Shown in pieces: positions 48,550 through 50,112 of a stretch of 50,112 nucleotides of DNA (positions within the stretch are counted from its first letter, which is position 1; the number at the start of each line of letters is the position of its first letter). A program made the translations under genes and the position numbers. This stretch comes from Chitinibacter sp. GC72. Lineage in GTDB: Bacteria > Pseudomonadota > Gammaproteobacteria > Burkholderiales > Chitinibacteraceae. The stretch is taken from positions 1 through 50,112 of the forward strand of contig NZ_VIRW01000020.1 of the NCBI RefSeq assembly GCF_009760905.1. Reading direction: 5' to 3'. The notes beneath the pieces are model-generated. The model saw only the letters and a program-made list of their open reading frames with translations, ran no database searches and was not told the DNA's origin.

Positions 48550-49221
48550 ATGAGCAGTCTACTGCCTTACGTTGAAATTGAAACCGGCACCAATCCAAGT
48601 GCAGCAGTAATCTGGCTGCATGGTCTGGGTGCCGATGGCCACGATTTTGCCCCCATCGTACCCGAACTGGGCTTACCCGCAGATCTGGCAGTGCGCTTCA
48701 TCTTCCCGCACGCGCCGCAGATGCCAATTACCTGCAATAACGGCTATGTCATGCGCGCCTGGTACGACATCGTACATTTTGATCAGATCAGCCGTCAGGC
48801 CGATATTGAAGGTGTAAAAACCAGTGTCCAATATGTGCACGATTTAATCGCCGACCAGAATAAAAAAGGTATACCTACCCACCGTATCATCCTGGCGGGC
48901 TTTTCCCAAGGCGGCGCAATCGCCTATACTGCCGGTTTAACTCATTCAGAAAGATTGGCGGGTATTGTTTGTTTGTCGACTTATTTACCAGCCGAAGAGC
49001 TCATTAGCCGTGACAGCATCCGCAGCAATATCAATACGCCACTGCTGGCCGCACATGGCAGCCATGATCCTGTTGTTGGAATTACATTAGGTGAAAAAGC
49101 AAAAGACTATGTGAGCCAGCTTGGCGTTGATGTGAGCTGGCAGACTTACCCCATACAGCATTCAGTTTGCCTGCCTGAAATTCAATTGATTGGACAATTT
49201 ATCCAGAAAAATCTGGCCTGA
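48550..49221 (+). CDS. Alpha/beta-hydrolase carboxylesterase (YpfH / phospholipase-carboxylesterase family)
   Basis: 223 aa. The nucleophile elbow GFSQGG is followed by HGSHDPVV with the catalytic aspartate, and the C-terminal histidine is in QHSVC. The N-terminal WLHGLGADGHDF supplies the oxyanion hole. Related to Pseudomonas carboxylesterases (EstB type) acting on short acyl esters. It lies 22 bp after mog and ends shortly before transposon debris. Confidence 0.9.
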   Translation: MSSLLPYVEIETGTNPSAAVIWLHGLGADGHDFAPIVPELGLPADLAVRFIFPHAPQMPITCNNGYVMRAWYDIVHFDQISRQADIEGVKTSVQYVHDLIADQNKKGIPTHRIILAGFSQGGAIAYTAGLTHSERLAGIVCLSTYLPAEELISRDSIRSNINTPLLAAHGSHDPVVGITLGEKAKDYVSQLGVDVSWQTYPIQHSVCLPEIQLIGQFIQKNLA

Positions 49222-49258
49222 GTGCTGCATAAGTATGAATAAAAAAACGGCGCTTATT

Positions 49259-49280
49259 GCGCTAATCCCGTTCACTTAAG
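49259..49280. repeat. Candidate terminal inverted repeat of the IS4-family remnant
   Basis: The sequence before the transposase C-terminus reads, on the minus strand, CTTAAGTGAACGGGATTAGC. From memory this resembles ends of IS4-group elements (CTTAAGTGAACGGCATT-like). No matching opposite end is visible because an IS66 element interrupts that side. Confidence 0.4.
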
Positions 49281-49318
49281 GTCTGTTTTCATGATTTTTC
49301 GTGCTGGATAGCGCTTCG

Positions 49319-49864
49319 CTAGGGATTTGACAACACGGGGGCATTCACGCCCCCGTGTTGTATGGGGAGTAATAATTCCTCCAGACGCTCACGAAGATGA
49401 TGCAATTGTTTCGGAATCTTGCCGGGGCTATTGGTGGCCAGCCAGCGCCATTCATATTGCAAATAGCCCAATCCCATTTGGAAACTCAGATCGGTCGCAG
49501 CTACCCCCACTTCTTTGACCACCTCAGCCATTTCCAGACGCACCAAATTGTAGGCCAGTAATGCCGCCCAACCGTTGCCGAGCTTGCGTCAGTGCGCTAT
49601 TGGCAATGTCGGGATCGTGCTCATTGGGAAATAACAAATCGAGATGAACAACGACTTCTGCAATGGATTGGCGGCGAAACAAGGCCAGAGCGATGACCAG
49701 CCAGATGACTTGCTCGGCTGGCATTTTACGCTTTCGGATACCGGCAGTTCCTGTTGCTGCTAGCGCCTGCGCAATCCACTGCGGATCAATCGCAGCAGAG
49801 AGGGTGGCAAAGTCAGTCAAGCTCAGAGCGAAAGCGTTGTGTCGGCATAAAAAGCCGTGATGGT
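49319..49864 (-). pseudogene. IS4-family transposase with the central catalytic domain deleted
   Basis: Two fragments in different frames. The N-terminal one (about 49864-49580) carries the Nterm_IS4 domain: SLTDFATLSAAIDPQWIAQAL, LPAEQ-like MPAEQVIWLVIALALF, and SALTQARQRLG. The C-terminal one (about 49579-49319) reads ALLAYNLVRLEMAEVVKEVG, then YLQYEWRW and PGKIPKQLHHLRERL, the usual IS4 C-terminus. Roughly 280 residues holding the DDE site are missing and the frame shifts at the junction. A GC-rich 12-bp hairpin (49331-49360) lies in the C-terminal coding end. It cannot transpose by itself. Confidence 0.85.
49331..49360. repeat. GC-rich hairpin within the IS4-family C-terminal end
   Basis: CAACACGGGGGC (49331-49342) and GCCCCCGTGTTG (49349-49360) form a perfect 12-bp stem with the loop ATTCAC. 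It overlaps the last codons of the transposase remnant and may end transcription entering from either side. Confidence 0.75.
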
Positions 49865-50112
49865 GTATGCGTACGGCGTGACCACCTCGCCAGTTGCATC
49901 GAAATGAACTAGCCGCGCAGCGGCAACAACTCATCAATCCTGCTATTCGGCCAGGTAGGGAGTTTTTCCAGCGTGTCCTTCAGCCATTCTGATGGCTCAA
50001 TGCCATTCAGTTTAGCCGTCGCCAATAAACTTTGGATGGCGGCTGCGCGTTTGCCGGCGCGTTCGCTGCCCGCGAATAGCCAATTCTTTTTGCCAATCGC
50101 AATCGGCCGGAT
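49865..50112 (-). mobile_element. IS66-family transposase C-terminus and probable right end
   Basis: The minus strand from the window edge reads 67 codons to TAG at 49909-49911: RPIAIGKKNWLFAGSERAGK, then AAAIQSLLATAKLNG, and ends NSRIDELLPLRG. This is the IS66 C-terminal domain (IS66_C). Forty-five bp further lies GTATGCGTACGGCGTGACCACC on the plus strand (49865 onward), similar to IS66 ends beginning GTAAGCG. It directly abuts the N-terminal part of the IS4 remnant, suggesting an IS66 insertion into it. Confidence 0.8.

Overview
The window looks like chromosomal DNA of a Neisseriales-type betaproteobacterium, perhaps close to Chitinibacter, Deefgea or Iodobacter. This is inferred from an RmpM-like OmpA protein, zipA next to an over-long ligA, a lolA-rarA pair, a radC/coaBC/dut cluster and a DUF3460 micro-protein. 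Almost every coding base can be assigned to a recognisable family. No tRNA, rRNA or CRISPR array was seen.

Layout. The left edge (1-144) is the start of an IS481-type transposase. From 8309 down to 315, all on the minus strand, runs a surface-polysaccharide operon: rfbBDAC (dTDP-L-rhamnose), a family-2 glycosyltransferase, an SDR reductase/epimerase, a PglC/WreU-type sugar-1-phosphate transferase and a WbpM/CapD-type 4,6-dehydratase. Then come a divergent pcm-family methyltransferase, a TPP-riboswitch-controlled thiC, and galU read in frame behind a Cro-like DNA-binding domain. Next are ligA and zipA, apbC (mrp), a patatin-type Vd autotransporter, a glycerophosphodiesterase, dut, coaBC, radC, an EF-hand-like protein, and two tandem Liv-type lipoproteins without permeases.

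From 27.8 to 37.7 kb lie a small membrane protein, DUF3460, a GNAT protein with hisC, a second GNAT protein with a LOG-family protein, serC / a 68-aa membrane protein / pheA, two hotdog thioesterases and gyrA. From 38.1 kb follow the RmpM-like protein, lolA, rarA (with very atypical codon use), thiMED, a class 1A dihydroorotate dehydrogenase, an AlkA-type glycosylase, pmbA divergent from yjgA, a HAD phosphatase, mog and a carboxylesterase. The right edge is a nest of transposon debris: an internally deleted IS4-family transposase abutting the C-terminus of an IS66 transposase.

How the parts connect. GalU (UDP-glucose), the rfb genes and the PGT/WbpM pair all feed O-antigen or exopolysaccharide synthesis. 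thiC (riboswitch) and thiMED (no riboswitch seen) are the pyrimidine and salvage parts of thiamine synthesis. serC and pheA share an aromatic/serine operon, and hisC may serve histidine or aromatic transamination. The most unusual items are the HTH-GalU fusion with two palindromes upstream, the codon-aberrant rarA, two intergenic palindromic repeat types lying just 3' of stop codons, and the class 1A PyrD.
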